A stretch of 20,388 bases of DNA, from NCBI GenBank assembly GCA_934394545.1, contig CAKRRG010000053.1, positions 1-20,388 on the forward strand, in the 5' to 3' direction. A program made the position numbers and the translations under genes. This document shows, in pieces, positions 7,788 to 16,537 of the stretch. Below the pieces are notes generated by a model. That model searched no databases, had not been told where the DNA came from, and saw only the letters and a list, made by a program, of their open reading frames with translations. The DNA comes from an uncultured Blautia sp. Its GTDB lineage: Bacteria; Bacillota; Clostridia; Lachnospirales; Lachnospiraceae. How positions within the stretch are numbered: position 1 is the stretch's first letter; the number at the start of each line of letters is the position of its first letter.

Positions 7788-10328
7788 TCAAAAATTATAA
7801 TTTCCAGCTTCCAGTATAAGCGGTTCTTTTCCTGGCAAACGTAAGCTTGCTGTACAGTTTGCAGGAATACTTACTGTGTAACTCCATCCATTTTCCATTT
7901 TCTTCCATCCACTTTTTACTGTACCATATACACTGCAATATGCAGCTTCTGCATATGTAAAATGCCCACCGGGATTCGGTGCAATTGTAAAATGATTCTC
8001 ACCATTTACATGAATACCACACATAGTGTCAAACAACCATGCGACCACTGCGCCCTTGGAATAATGATTGAGAGAGGCTATACCACTGTTCTTTGTTGTA
8101 TTTCCCTCCCATGCTTCCCAGATCGTAGTCGCACCGCTTTTCGGCATAAACAGCCATCCCGGCATTTTTTCATTTTCCAGCAGATTGTAAGCCGCTTCCA
8201 AATCAACATCTGCCAGCACATTCATAATCAATGGTGTAGACAAAAATCCTGTACCAATGCACCAGTCAAAATGCTTCAATGCAGATATCAGCCGCTTTTG
8301 GGCAAATTCCTTTTGTGTCTTGTCCAATAAATCAAATGCAAGAGGACGCACAAGCTGTGCCTGCCGATCTGTGTCCAGCGAATAAGCACAAGTCCGGCGT
8401 AATGCCTGATAACTGCTACGGCAGCCGGAAGCAAAATCATGATACTTTTTTGCCTCGGTCTTATTGCCAAGCACACTTTCGATTTCCTCCATACAGTCCA
8501 TCACATGCGCCGTATACGCTGTGGCAGTCTCCGGATGTGGCACGGCACAATCCTTCCATGTCATGTGATGTACACTTTCCGGCTCTGCCCATTCTCCATA
8601 AGCCTGTCCATAGTTGGAAAGATATCGTTTATCTTTCCCATGTAGTCCGGTACGCTTTGCAGTCGGATACCATTTACCACAACGTTTTTGCATAAATCGT
8701 GAATATTTTCTCATTCCTGACAGATATTTTTTCAGTACTTCCACATCTCCATACTGTTTCCAAAGCGTATATGGCATTAGAACTCCCGCATCGGCCCATC
8801 CTACAGAACCATCCATAGCATGCATATAAAAATCCGTTCCGCCCTCTGGTGCAATCTGTGGCAGACATCCATTTTTTTTCTGCCAGTCGTAGAGATCATT
8901 GAGATACTTTTCTGCCAGTGGTAAATAATCAAAAAGAAAACTTGCCGTCTGGCAAAATATTTGAGCATCTCCTGACCATCCATGACGTTCTCTGGTAGGA
9001 CAGTCCGTAGGCAGATCCGCATGATTATTTTTTGCGCTCCAGACTGTATTTTCTACAAATTTATTTAAAAGTCTATTAGAGCATTCAAACCAGCCTGTAC
9101 GTTCCATATCAGAATAAACAGCTATTGCTGTAAAATCATCAGGAGTAAAGCTTACGTCTGTTTCTACCAGTATGTATCGAAAACCAAAAATAGAAAATTT
9201 GGTTTTATAATGATTTTCACCCTCTTTGCAGGTATAAGTCACCTGCTGTAAAGGTGTTGTAATTTTTCTGTTGGAACATTGAATATTCTTCTGTGTAAAT
9301 TCTCCTTGTCCATCCAGCATCTCCCCAAAGCGAAGACTGATTTTCTGCCCTTCATTTGCCTTTACAGAAAATTCCACATATCCTGCAATATTTTGTCCAA
9401 AATCCAGCACGCTTTTACCAGCAGGGGTACAGATAAGACAAGCTTTCAACCGTTCATGCTCCGTTACCGGAACATTATTAGACGCTGTTGGTACTACTGT
9501 GTGAGCTGTACATTTGGCTTTGCCATGATAGGATTGGATAAATCCTGCATTTACCACGTCTCCATCCTTATTATCAGCAAATCTTATCGAACCATCATTA
9601 CTCCAATTCCAGCTGTCATCCGTTAAAATTATCTGCTCACTTCCATCCATGTGAACAATTTCCAGCTGTGCCAGTAGTTTCGTCTCAATCCCGTACTGGT
9701 TGCGTTTTCCCCATGCTCCTGTACTACCACGATACCAGCCATCTGCCAGCTGAATCGTCAAAGTATTTTCACCCGGAAATAACAGACCTGTCACATCATA
9801 GGTTTGATACTGTACACGTTTCCGGTAATCTGTAATACCGGGAGCAAGAACAAAATTGCCGATTCTCTTCTCATTCAATTTTGCCTCATACAAACCGCAT
9901 GCTGTAATATAGAGTCTGGCTTTTTTTACCTCTTTCGTGTGAAATTTTTTACAAAAACAGTCCACCGGATAACGCTGCTTCCTGTTCACTTTATAATTGC
10001 CGGTGATCCAGTCAGCCTTCCAGATATTGATTCCCGTCTCAAAGAATGATCCTGTCCAATCTCCAACATTGTTTTTTTCATCCCATAACCGCACCTTCCA
10101 TAGTACCTTTGTTTTGGGCGAAATCGGTTTTCCTTCCCACTTAGCAGACATGGAATTACTTTCCACCTTACCACTATCCCAAAGTATATTACCCTCATCA
10201 TCCGATGCGATAATCTGATAAGCTGACTGTTTTATTCCACTATCGCAATTCCAATACAGACGTGGTTCTGAAAAGTCCACCCCCACCGGTTCAAATAAAT
10301 GTTCTGTTTTCAATCGAATTGCCCGCAT
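7788..10328 (-). CDS. GH78 alpha-L-rhamnosidase
   Basis: The 846 residues counted from ATG 10328 are a full-length GH78 inverting alpha-L-rhamnosidase. N-terminal beta-sandwich modules ([11 protein letters not shown]) precede an (alpha/alpha)6 barrel. The acidic motif [14 protein letters not shown] supplies Asp442, Glu447 and Asp454 with the family D-x4-E-x6-D spacing. The downstream Glu738 lies in [10 protein letters not shown]. There is no signal peptide. The frame continues without a stop into the transporter upstream, giving an uninterrupted frame to 11600. An internal start is plausible because AGAGG lies 7 bases before this ATG; ATG 10334 is an in-frame alternative. Whether the cell makes a fusion, a free enzyme or both is open. 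Its role is to release terminal rhamnose from imported plant glycosides. Confidence 0.92.
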   Translation of the reverse strand: MRAIRLKTEHLFEPVGVDFSEPRLYWNCDSGIKQSAYQIIASDDEGNILWDSGKVESNSMSAKWEGKPISPKTKVLWKVRLWDEKNNVGDWTGSFFETGINIWKADWITGNYKVNRKQRYPVDCFCKKFHTKEVKKARLYITACGLYEAKLNEKRIGNFVLAPGITDYRKRVQYQTYDVTGLLFPGENTLTIQLADGWYRGSTGAWGKRNQYGIETKLLAQLEIVHMDGSEQIILTDDSWNWSNDGSIRFADNKDGDVVNAGFIQSYHGKAKCTAHTVVPTASNNVPVTEHERLKACLICTPAGKSVLDFGQNIAGYVEFSVKANEGQKISLRFGEMLDGQGEFTQKNIQCSNRKITTPLQQVTYTCKEGENHYKTKFSIFGFRYILVETDVSFTPDDFTAIAVYSDMERTGWFECSNRLLNKFVENTVWSAKNNHADLPTDCPTRERHGWSGDAQIFCQTASFLFDYLPLAEKYLNDLYDWQKKNGCLPQIAPEGGTDFYMHAMDGSVGWADAGVLMPYTLWKQYGDVEVLKKYLSGMRKYSRFMQKRCGKWYPTAKRTGLHGKDKRYLSNYGQAYGEWAEPESVHHMTWKDCAVPHPETATAYTAHVMDCMEEIESVLGNKTEAKKYHDFASGCRSSYQALRRTCAYSLDTDRQAQLVRPLAFDLLDKTQKEFAQKRLISALKHFDWCIGTGFLSTPLIMNVLADVDLEAAYNLLENEKMPGWLFMPKSGATTIWEAWEGNTTKNSGIASLNHYSKGAVVAWLFDTMCGIHVNGENHFTIAPNPGGHFTYAEAAYCSVYGTVKSGWKKMENGWSYTVSIPANCTASLRLPGKEPLILEAGNYNF

Positions 10329-11826
10329 AGCCATACCTCTTTCTTTTTTTCTCTTCAGTTGAATAATTTTCTCATATTTTTTCCTCTCCCGTGCTTTAAT
10401 CTCTGCATGTTTTTTATCAATATCTTTTTCCACATTAAGAAAAATCAACAACACTATTAGGATAAGGCTTGTGAATACTTCCAGTCCTACAAATCCAAAA
10501 GTAATCACATTCTGTACCGTATCCGATTGTACCACTGCAACAGTCTGTCCATTTACAATCTTTGGTGCAATGTATCCTGCATGTGAAAGCAGTCCATTAA
10601 ATGCTCCCTGACATACTCCAACTATCGCCACAGCTATAATGTTGTATATTGACATTGCTGTTCCATCACTTCGGAATCCGGTTTTCCACTCCAGATGATC
10701 TAAAACATCTGCAAACAATGCCATAAATACATACGCACATGGCAACCCTCCAATATTTTTGATAAACTGACCAATCAACATAATCGTGAGATTTTTGGAA
10801 AACATCCAACAGATTGCACTTCCAATGGAATATAAAATAAAGCCTGCCAATGTTGCATTACGCTTTCCAATTTTCTTAGCGACCGGCCATACAGCGAATA
10901 TTCCTATTCCCATCGGTATTCCACCAATTACAGATAATAAGGTCTGTGTCTTTCCGTCATTATATGTTCCCAGAACATAATTGCAGAAATAGACTAAACT
11001 CATATTTTTGATGGATGACCCAAATGTGTAAATCAGGAAGTAAAGATAAATGATAATCATATATTTATCTGTAAATATTGCTTTTAACTGGGTCTTAAAA
11101 CTCACAGATTCATTGACTTCTTCCTGTGTTTCTTCTGTGACACGTTCTTTAGTAAAAAAATATTCCAATAATGTAAGCGGCAATACCATAATTGACAATA
11201 TACTCATAAGTATAAGCCAATTATTCTTGTCCACTCCGATTGCCGGCATAATAACCATCGGAAAAATCAGAGCAACCAGTATTCCGCTCATCATAATCGT
11301 TGAAATCTGGTTAAAAACAGATAAGCTGCCACGCTGTGTTGTATCTCTGGTTGAAAGTGGCACCATAAGATTATGACTCATATTAAAAATAGTATATGCA
11401 AATGAGTAGAACAGATTATATGACAATATTACCCATATAGACTGTACAGTTGTTGATGCAGATGGCACTGCAAACAGCAATATTCCTGATATCGTTAAAA
11501 GTGGTGCCGATAATAACAACCATGGTCTGGCTTTTCCCTGTACAGTATGAGTGTGGTCAATTAAATACCCCATCACAAGGTTTGTGATGGCATCCACCAC
11601 TTTTGAAATAATCGGAAAAACCGTCAGGAAAATCCCCCCCCCATACTGATGTCAGTTTTAAAACATCTGTATAATACACATTCAAATAAGTTGCCAGTAC
11701 TGCATTTAACAGAAGAGCTCCTGCTGGTCCCAGCAAATAACCAAGCCACTTTTCCGATGCTTTTACCTGATCTCCATGGACTTTACTTTGCAACACTTTT
11801 GCCTCTAATAAATTTTTTTTACCCAT
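10329..11826 (-). pseudogene. GPH-family (MelB-like) sugar importer, frameshifted, joined in frame to GH78
   Basis: This is a cation-coupled glycoside importer of the GPH subfamily of the MFS, predicted to have about 12 membrane helices with both ends cytoplasmic. The diagnostic early motif [15 protein letters not shown] followed by GKARPW is present, and later helices look intact. As written, the frame is broken at a run of nine G on the minus strand (11634-11642). Frame 1 reads TSVWGG then nonsense, ending at 11557. Removing one G gives [20 protein letters not shown] and restores one frame of 1345 codons through GH78. The true start ATG 11826 has GGGAGG 6 bases upstream. The basic tail (about 10334-10430, [13 protein letters not shown]) leads directly into the rhamnosidase. 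The tract could be a phase-variable switch, a fixed mutation or a sequencing error. Confidence 0.8.
11634..11642. repeat. Nine-base C/G homopolymer inside transporter gene
   Basis: Nine consecutive C on the plus strand (G on the coding strand) lie within codons for a conserved Trp-Gly-Gly segment. With 8 G the transporter is in frame; with 9 it is not. Tracts of this length are slippage-prone in replication and also error-prone in some sequencing methods. Confidence 0.9.
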
Positions 11827-11872
11827 AAAAACCTCCCATAATTAATTCTCACGTACATATCTTATATTTTGG

Positions 11873-11878
11873 ATTATA
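11873..11878 (-). promoter_or_regulatory. Candidate -10 box for the glycosidase operon
   Basis: On the minus strand TATAAT lies at 11878-11873, about 47 bases before the transporter ATG. The matching -35 position (11901-11896) reads AAGAAA, a poor match. A good -10 with a poor -35 is typical of promoters that need an activator, here presumably the divergent AraC-type protein. Confidence 0.4.
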
Positions 11879-11899
11879 TCATTTCGTTTTTTTCTTTTC

Positions 11900-11928
11900 T
11901 TGCATATTTGTTTTTATTTTTGTATAAT
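11900..11928 (+). promoter_or_regulatory. Promoter of the AraC-type regulator
   Basis: TTGCAT (11900-11905) and a perfect TATAAT (11923-11928) are separated by exactly 17 bases, a near-consensus sigma-70/sigma-A promoter. Transcription would begin about 11935, giving a leader of roughly 20 bases containing TTGGAGG just before ATG 11958. Confidence 0.75.
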
Positions 11929-11957
11929 TGTGCTATCATTTTATTTTGGAGGTACTT

Positions 11958-13142
11958 ATGGATATTGATTTAATTTATTTATGTAAGACTGTCGGTAATC
12001 TATCAGGTATTCCAATCAGAATATATAATGATAAAAACATGACTTTTTACTATTCTCTTGTAGATTTGCCCAAAGATCCTATTGCCATCTATGAAAATGA
12101 AATTTTTAAAATTACAGATCATATTGGTTACTTTGCAACGAAACATTTTTACTATTATGGCATTGTAAATTATGGAAAAAATAAGATTGTTATAGGTCCT
12201 ACCAGACAAATTCCAGATGTAGAACAGGAGCTTAGAGAAATAGCATTTCAGGCCGATATTGACACTGCCGATACAGATTCATTCATAATAAATATGAAGA
12301 GTATTCTTCATATGCCACTTGAAAGTATTCTGCAAATGCTTTGCACCGTTAATTATGTATTAAATGGTGAGAAAAAGACCCTCGAGGATATTTCAATATA
12401 TGATAGCGAGCAGGAAAACTATAGCCGTTATATTGCAGACCGACAAGACAACACAGACACTCCATCAGATTACTTCAATCCGCATAATACATTCGATACA
12501 GAACAGAAGCTTATGCATATGATTGAACACGGAGATTATCCAGCATTAAAAGAATGGCTTGCAAATGCACCTGCTCTGAGAGGGGGGATTTTAGCCGCTG
12601 ACCAGATACGCCAGATAAAAAACACATTTATTGTAAGTGCAACCCTTGCCTCCCGCGCTGCTATTCGCGGTGGAATGACAATTGAAGATGCCATGCAGTT
12701 AAGTGATGCCTACATTCAAAAATGTGAAATTCTTAGCTCTCCTGACAGAATTGTCAATCTGCAGTATCACATGGTTCTTGATTTCACAGAACAGGTAAAT
12801 GATATCCGTGGTGGTATATATACTTCTAAACTGACCATTGATGTTTCAAATTATATTTTACACCATCTGTCAGATGCCATTACAACCGATGCCATTGCAA
12901 AGGAATTGTTTATGAGCCGTTCACACCTGTCACATAGTTTTAAAGCTGAAACAGGTATGGCATTAAGAGATTTTATTATGCAGAAAAAAATTGAAGAAGC
13001 CAAAAAACTTCTCCGTTACTCCACGAAATCACTTTCTGCAATCAGTACTTATCTGGGATTTTCCTCACAAAGTCACTTTTCACGTGTCTTCAAAAAGTAT
13101 GCTTCGGAAAATCCCAGTATTTACAGGAATAAATTGAACTAA
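11958..13142 (+). CDS. AraC-family transcriptional activator
   Basis: This is a 394-residue regulator with a C-terminal double helix-turn-helix of about 100 residues. The first helix-turn-helix is TDAIAKELFMSRSHLSHSFK; the second includes LSAISTYLGFSSQSHFSRVF, a textbook AraC recognition segment. The N-terminal 280 residues are not a cupin or a known sensor I can name; they begin DIDLIYLCKTVGNLSGIPIR and are probably the effector-sensing part. ATG 11958 is chosen over the upstream TTG at 11928 because TTGGAGG lies 7 bases before it and 11928 is inside the -10 box. It is divergent from the glycosidase operon, so it probably activates that operon in response to an imported glycoside or released sugar. 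Its stop codon abuts that of the convergent dehydrogenase. Confidence 0.9.
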   Translation: MDIDLIYLCKTVGNLSGIPIRIYNDKNMTFYYSLVDLPKDPIAIYENEIFKITDHIGYFATKHFYYYGIVNYGKNKIVIGPTRQIPDVEQELREIAFQADIDTADTDSFIINMKSILHMPLESILQMLCTVNYVLNGEKKTLEDISIYDSEQENYSRYIADRQDNTDTPSDYFNPHNTFDTEQKLMHMIEHGDYPALKEWLANAPALRGGILAADQIRQIKNTFIVSATLASRAAIRGGMTIEDAMQLSDAYIQKCEILSSPDRIVNLQYHMVLDFTEQVNDIRGGIYTSKLTIDVSNYILHHLSDAITTDAIAKELFMSRSHLSHSFKAETGMALRDFIMQKKIEEAKKLLRYSTKSLSAISTYLGFSSQSHFSRVFKKYASENPSIYRNKLN

Positions 13143-14675
13143 TTACTCGCCTCTCTGGACATCAAGTTCTGTTACTTCTTTTGGATACTCTCTTAACTCA
13201 TCTTCATCATGTAGTGGATTCCAGACCTGGGCAAAGAACTTATCCTTCTTTGCCCTGTTACCATAATTCCATGATTTTCTCTCACACTCATCACACCAAT
13301 GCCCGCCTTCAAGAATAAGTCTCGGACTTCCCTTAAACTTATGACCAAACTGACACGTAAATTCCAATGGTGTACTCCAGTCGCCTGTTTTCATTATTTC
13401 AGAATCACATGTTCCGCCCCTGAACTCAGCAGCTTTTTTCATATCTTCAAGATTAAGCTCGCTTTCAGGTTTATTTTCATCATATCCATGGTCAAGATGA
13501 ATCCTGTTATTCCAATCTTTAAAATGTACCATATCACTCATCTTATCCGGCAATTCATTCCATGCTTTCTTAGACCCCCAGTAAGCATCAATATGATCTT
13601 CTATATTATCTTCTATAAAGTGTACTGTACCATGCTCTGTTTTTGCCAGCTTTGAGAACATTCCCTTCATTATCCTGCCCATAAGCTTCTGCCCTCCGGG
13701 AAGTCTGCATATAAACCTTGAAAGACTTGCCGTTGCACCAAGTTCTTTTAAATAAGCATCGTAATAATACTGCATGGAATCACTTCTGAAATGCAGATAA
13801 TTTTCCAGTTTATCTGAATCCTCATAATACTGTCCATGAAAATTCCTTGTCGCCTGTTCCTTCGGTGACAATATATAATCAAGATTCGTTATACCAATTG
13901 CACCATATAATTTCTGAAACATTTCATATGTACTTACTCTGCAGCTTTCTCCACCACCTATATTATATATATGATTCCAGAAACTATTATCCAGTGTTCC
14001 ATTCACATCATACTCAGCCAGGTTTTTCATTAATCTGCCAGAATCCCTGTCTGAAACATATTCGAGTACATTATCAAAGCAATTATGGAACATAATTGCA
14101 TCTCTTATTTTAGACATTGCAGATCCGATTATTCCTGTCTGTCGCAAAGATACCCAGTATTTAAGTCCTGATTCTATCACATATCTTTCAGCAGCAATCT
14201 TACTTACCGCATAGTAGTCAAACATTGATGGCTTAATAGGATCCCCTACTCTTCCCCAATGAATTGGAGGCATTCTGTCACCTGTTTCAGCCACTGTACC
14301 AATATAGACAAATTTGGTAGTTTTATCCTGACCAAGTTCATACAATGTTTCTATCATATTTCTCGTTCCACCGTAATTTGCCTGCATCGCTTTTTTCGGA
14401 TAATAGTCTGCCTGCGGAGATACAAATGCTGCAACGTGAAGGATAAGAGAGACATTTTTCAGATATTTCCTAAGTACATCTTTATCGTTAAGATCTCCCC
14501 AGCATATCTCCAGGTTCTTATGATTCTCATATTCTGAAAGCAATTTTATGTTCTTTTCTGATTTTCTTGCAAGGATTCTCAGGTTATACAAGTCCAAATC
14601 TTTTGACATAGCCTTCAAAGATTCCATACCCATGCCCCCTGTGGCACCTGTAAGAAACACTATTGGTTTGCTCAT
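13143..14675 (-). CDS. Extended SDR (NAD(P)-dependent epimerase/dehydratase-like) with zinc-binding tail
   Basis: This is a 510-residue protein. Residues 1 to about 330 form an extended short-chain dehydrogenase. The nucleotide-binding motif TGATGGMG (residues 9-16) and catalytic Tyr155-x3-Lys159 in YYAVSKIAAER are present, along with YIGTVAETGDR. The remaining 180 residues are unusual. Near 439-464, FTCQFGHKF and GGHWCDEC place Cys441, His445, Cys461 and Cys464, a pattern like the C-x-x-G-H plus C-x-x-C zinc-ribbon/treble-clef domains of the DUF4379 kind. The start has AGGAGG upstream. The substrate is unknown. It is divergently paired with a TetR-type regulator and is probably repressed by it. 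The operator and promoter overlap supports this. Confidence 0.85.
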   Translation of the reverse strand: MSKPIVFLTGATGGMGMESLKAMSKDLDLYNLRILARKSEKNIKLLSEYENHKNLEICWGDLNDKDVLRKYLKNVSLILHVAAFVSPQADYYPKKAMQANYGGTRNMIETLYELGQDKTTKFVYIGTVAETGDRMPPIHWGRVGDPIKPSMFDYYAVSKIAAERYVIESGLKYWVSLRQTGIIGSAMSKIRDAIMFHNCFDNVLEYVSDRDSGRLMKNLAEYDVNGTLDNSFWNHIYNIGGGESCRVSTYEMFQKLYGAIGITNLDYILSPKEQATRNFHGQYYEDSDKLENYLHFRSDSMQYYYDAYLKELGATASLSRFICRLPGGQKLMGRIMKGMFSKLAKTEHGTVHFIEDNIEDHIDAYWGSKKAWNELPDKMSDMVHFKDWNNRIHLDHGYDENKPESELNLEDMKKAAEFRGGTCDSEIMKTGDWSTPLEFTCQFGHKFKGSPRLILEGGHWCDECERKSWNYGNRAKKDKFFAQVWNPLHDEDELREYPKEVTELDVQRGE

Positions 14676-14724
14676 AATCGCACTCCTCCTGTATTTAAAT
14701 ATTGAGATTTCTGTTCATAAGTGT

Positions 14725-14753
14725 ATAATAAATACATTGTGTATTGTTTACAA
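14725..14753 (-). promoter_or_regulatory. Promoter of the dehydrogenase gene
   Basis: On the minus strand TTGTAA (14753-14748) and TATTAT (14730-14725) are 17 bases apart. The -35 box lies inside the first operator copy, so repressor binding would directly exclude RNA polymerase. Confidence 0.65.
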
Positions 14754-14816
14754 CTTTCAATATTGTTTAGAATGTTGTAAACAATACAGTTATTATCAAT
14801 TTGTATTTTTTACAAC
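14741..14816. promoter_or_regulatory. Cluster of TetR-type operator dyads
   Basis: GTATTGTTTACAAC occurs at 14741-14754. Its exact reverse complement is at 14774-14787, forming a perfect 14-base inverted repeat with a 19-base spacer. A third copy with one change is at 14803-14816. Each copy contains its own small dyad (TTGT-N2-ACAA), and the dyad centres (14748.5, 14779.5, 14810.5) are 31 bases apart both times. A weaker copy (11 of 14) is at 14760-14773. The outer copies overlap the promoters of the two divergent genes. These are the expected binding sites of the adjacent TetR-type protein. Confidence 0.75.
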
Positions 14817-14830
14817 GTCAAAATCATAAT
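14801..14830 (+). promoter_or_regulatory. Candidate promoter of the TetR-type regulator
   Basis: TTGTAT (14801-14806) and CATAAT (14825-14830) have an 18-base spacer. The third operator copy (14803-14816) covers the -35 box and the start of the spacer, which would give autorepression. GAGGTG precedes ATG 14857. Confidence 0.5.
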
Positions 14831-14856
14831 TATGCATTTAATGAGGTGAAAATATA

Positions 14857-15402
14857 ATGGCTGTCAAAAATAACAGAAGAACAATTATTACAAAGAAAAT
14901 TCTTAAGGATTCCCTGCTTGAACTAATGCAGACAAAGCCTATTTCAAAGATTACCATTAAAGAAATCTGTGACTTATCTGATATGAGCCGCTCAACATTT
15001 TATCTTCATTACCAGGATCAATTTTCATTGCTTGAGGACATCGAAAAAGAGGTTCTCGAAAAAACCTTCGAAAACCTCAAAATGCTTGATACAGAATCAA
15101 ATTCTATCTCTTCCATTGAAATATTTCTAAACTACATAAAAGATAATAAAACAACATTTGGCATTTTATTATGCCAGATGGAAACACACGCATTCCAGCA
15201 AGGCATAATGAATAGTGTGCAGTCATACATACAGTCAATCATCCCCGGATTATCTGATAAATGTGAGGAACAGTATATATATTCATTCATGATGCACGGT
15301 TGCTTAAATATAATTGTTGACTGGATCAATAATGATTTTAACATTAATTCACATAAACTTGCAGAAATAATATATCACATATGTAATAGAGTTGCAGGCT
15401 GA
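14857..15402 (+). CDS. TetR/AcrR-family transcriptional regulator
   Basis: This is a 181-residue regulator. The N-terminal helix-turn-helix spans about residues 10-56, with KITIKEICDLSDMSRSTFYL followed by HYQDQFSLLEDIEKEV, the classic TetR pattern. The remainder is an all-helical ligand and dimerisation domain of the group often attached to short Clostridia TetR proteins. GAGGTG lies before the ATG. It is transcribed divergently from the dehydrogenase, with 181 bases between them. The operator copies there predict repression of both genes, relieved by an unknown ligand, possibly the dehydrogenase substrate. Confidence 0.9.
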   Translation: MAVKNNRRTIITKKILKDSLLELMQTKPISKITIKEICDLSDMSRSTFYLHYQDQFSLLEDIEKEVLEKTFENLKMLDTESNSISSIEIFLNYIKDNKTTFGILLCQMETHAFQQGIMNSVQSYIQSIIPGLSDKCEEQYIYSFMMHGCLNIIVDWINNDFNINSHKLAEIIYHICNRVAG

Positions 15403-15408
15403 TACTGC

Positions 15409-15434
15409 TTTGCACAGTGCAAAATGTACATTTT
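15409..15434. repeat. Two overlapping palindromes after the TetR gene
   Basis: TTTGCA-CAG-TGCAAA (15409-15423) overlaps the perfect palindrome AAAATGTACATTTT (15421-15434). They begin 7 bases after the TetR stop codon. There is no long T-run, so at best this is a weak terminator. It could also be a binding site. A second small hairpin (ATATCCT 15488-15494 with AGGATAT 15503-15509) sits next to the end of the transglutaminase-like gene. Confidence 0.4.
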
Positions 15435-15512
15435 CAAATTCTACAGAGTTATTTGTCGATATTTGTCCGACAGTCTCAGGTCTTAGCATATCCTCACGAA
15501 TAAGGATATCCG

Positions 15513-16535
15513 TTACTTCTCCCCTTCATTCGCTTCCTCCAGCATAATGCTCTCTTGTACCTGTATGTCAGCATACTGGACGCGAAGAACTGCCTGGGGC
15601 CAGTTTATGCTGACCATTGCGTTTTTCTCTTTTTCCATGCCTGCTTTGCGGATTAGGTCCAAAAGCTCATTTAATACTTCTTTTGTCAGGTAGCCGCCCC
15701 GCCAGTGAAAAACAAGCACCTTTCCTTTCTTAGCAGCCTGCAAAGACCGCTTGTATACATCCTCCTGTTTGGTAAATGATAATTTCTTCTCTTTGTAGTA
15801 AAAATGATCATGATCATTGCAATGAGGTGCAGGCGCGATCAATGGCTCGTGATCGCGAAAGATCTGCTGGTCATCCAGGTTGAAATAGTCATAGCGGATT
15901 TCCGTGTTTTCGTGATCTTTTCCCAGGCTGTTGTCAAAAGTGGCATCTAAATGATAATAGGTGCTATTTATTTTTACAATGTTCCAGGTGTGCCGGTATT
16001 TGATTCCTTTTTCCGGATTGTTGCCGCAAATTGCGATCACACACCATACTCCCAGCGCATCCAGAAGAACCTTCACCGCTTTCGCAATGCCCTCGCATAC
16101 CCCGACGCCCTGTCCAAGAGGACCAATGATCTCATGGGAATATGCTTTTTTCAGTTTGTCATAACGGACATTTTCGCAAATAAAATCGTGCACATATTTC
16201 TCTTTTTCCCACTGGGACAGCTTCTGTGCCGGGCGGACAAGCTTCTCCACCCTGGCCGTCAGAGCCTTCTGATGCTCCCGGATCTTGTTTTTCTCAAAAA
16301 GATATTCCGGCATAAAAATCAGGTTCGGGGAATCTTTATAGTAACGATAATTATAATTGGTTACCCAGAATATTTCCGGATGGTCCAGCCTCATCTGGAA
16401 AAATATATTGTAAAGCTCATCTCCGGAAAGCGCCGGAACCTGAATTTCATCCGATAGATTTTTCACCCCTGCAAAGATGCTGTGATAAGCAGCCTGCTGG
16501 GGTTTGTTCATATGATTATAATAGTATTGTTCCAT
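15513..16535 (-). CDS. Transglutaminase-like cysteine protease-fold protein
   Basis: This 340-residue protein has a transglutaminase-like core. The catalytic triad can be assigned: Cys147 in GVGVCEGIAKA, His182 in YRHTWNIV and Asp197 in YHLDATFD. The preceding EKEKYVHDFICENVRYD is the usual helix before the cysteine. There is no signal peptide or membrane segment, so it is predicted to be cytoplasmic. Bacterial members are mostly proteases or amidases, and the substrate here is unknown. It starts 2 bases after the acyltransferase-like gene, with AAAGGA inside that gene's end, so the two are cotranscribed. The last 80 residues (VLVFHWRGGYLTKEVLN) form a separate small domain I do not recognise. 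Confidence 0.85.
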   Translation of the reverse strand: MEQYYYNHMNKPQQAAYHSIFAGVKNLSDEIQVPALSGDELYNIFFQMRLDHPEIFWVTNYNYRYYKDSPNLIFMPEYLFEKNKIREHQKALTARVEKLVRPAQKLSQWEKEKYVHDFICENVRYDKLKKAYSHEIIGPLGQGVGVCEGIAKAVKVLLDALGVWCVIAICGNNPEKGIKYRHTWNIVKINSTYYHLDATFDNSLGKDHENTEIRYDYFNLDDQQIFRDHEPLIAPAPHCNDHDHFYYKEKKLSFTKQEDVYKRSLQAAKKGKVLVFHWRGGYLTKEVLNELLDLIRKAGMEKEKNAMVSINWPQAVLRVQYADIQVQESIMLEEANEGEK

Positions 16536-16537
16536 TT

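Noticed and set aside
11877..11941. TATCATTT repeated 57 bases apart as AraC binding sites
   Set aside because: The repeat is short in an AT-rich region and could be chance.
11928..11957. TTG start for the AraC regulator, giving 10 extra residues
   Set aside because: The TTG overlaps the -10 box, and TTGGAGG lies in proper position before ATG 11958.
15951..16457. A 168-codon plus-strand open frame opposite the transglutaminase-like gene
   Set aside because: No start signal and no family features; the opposite strand has the catalytic triad.
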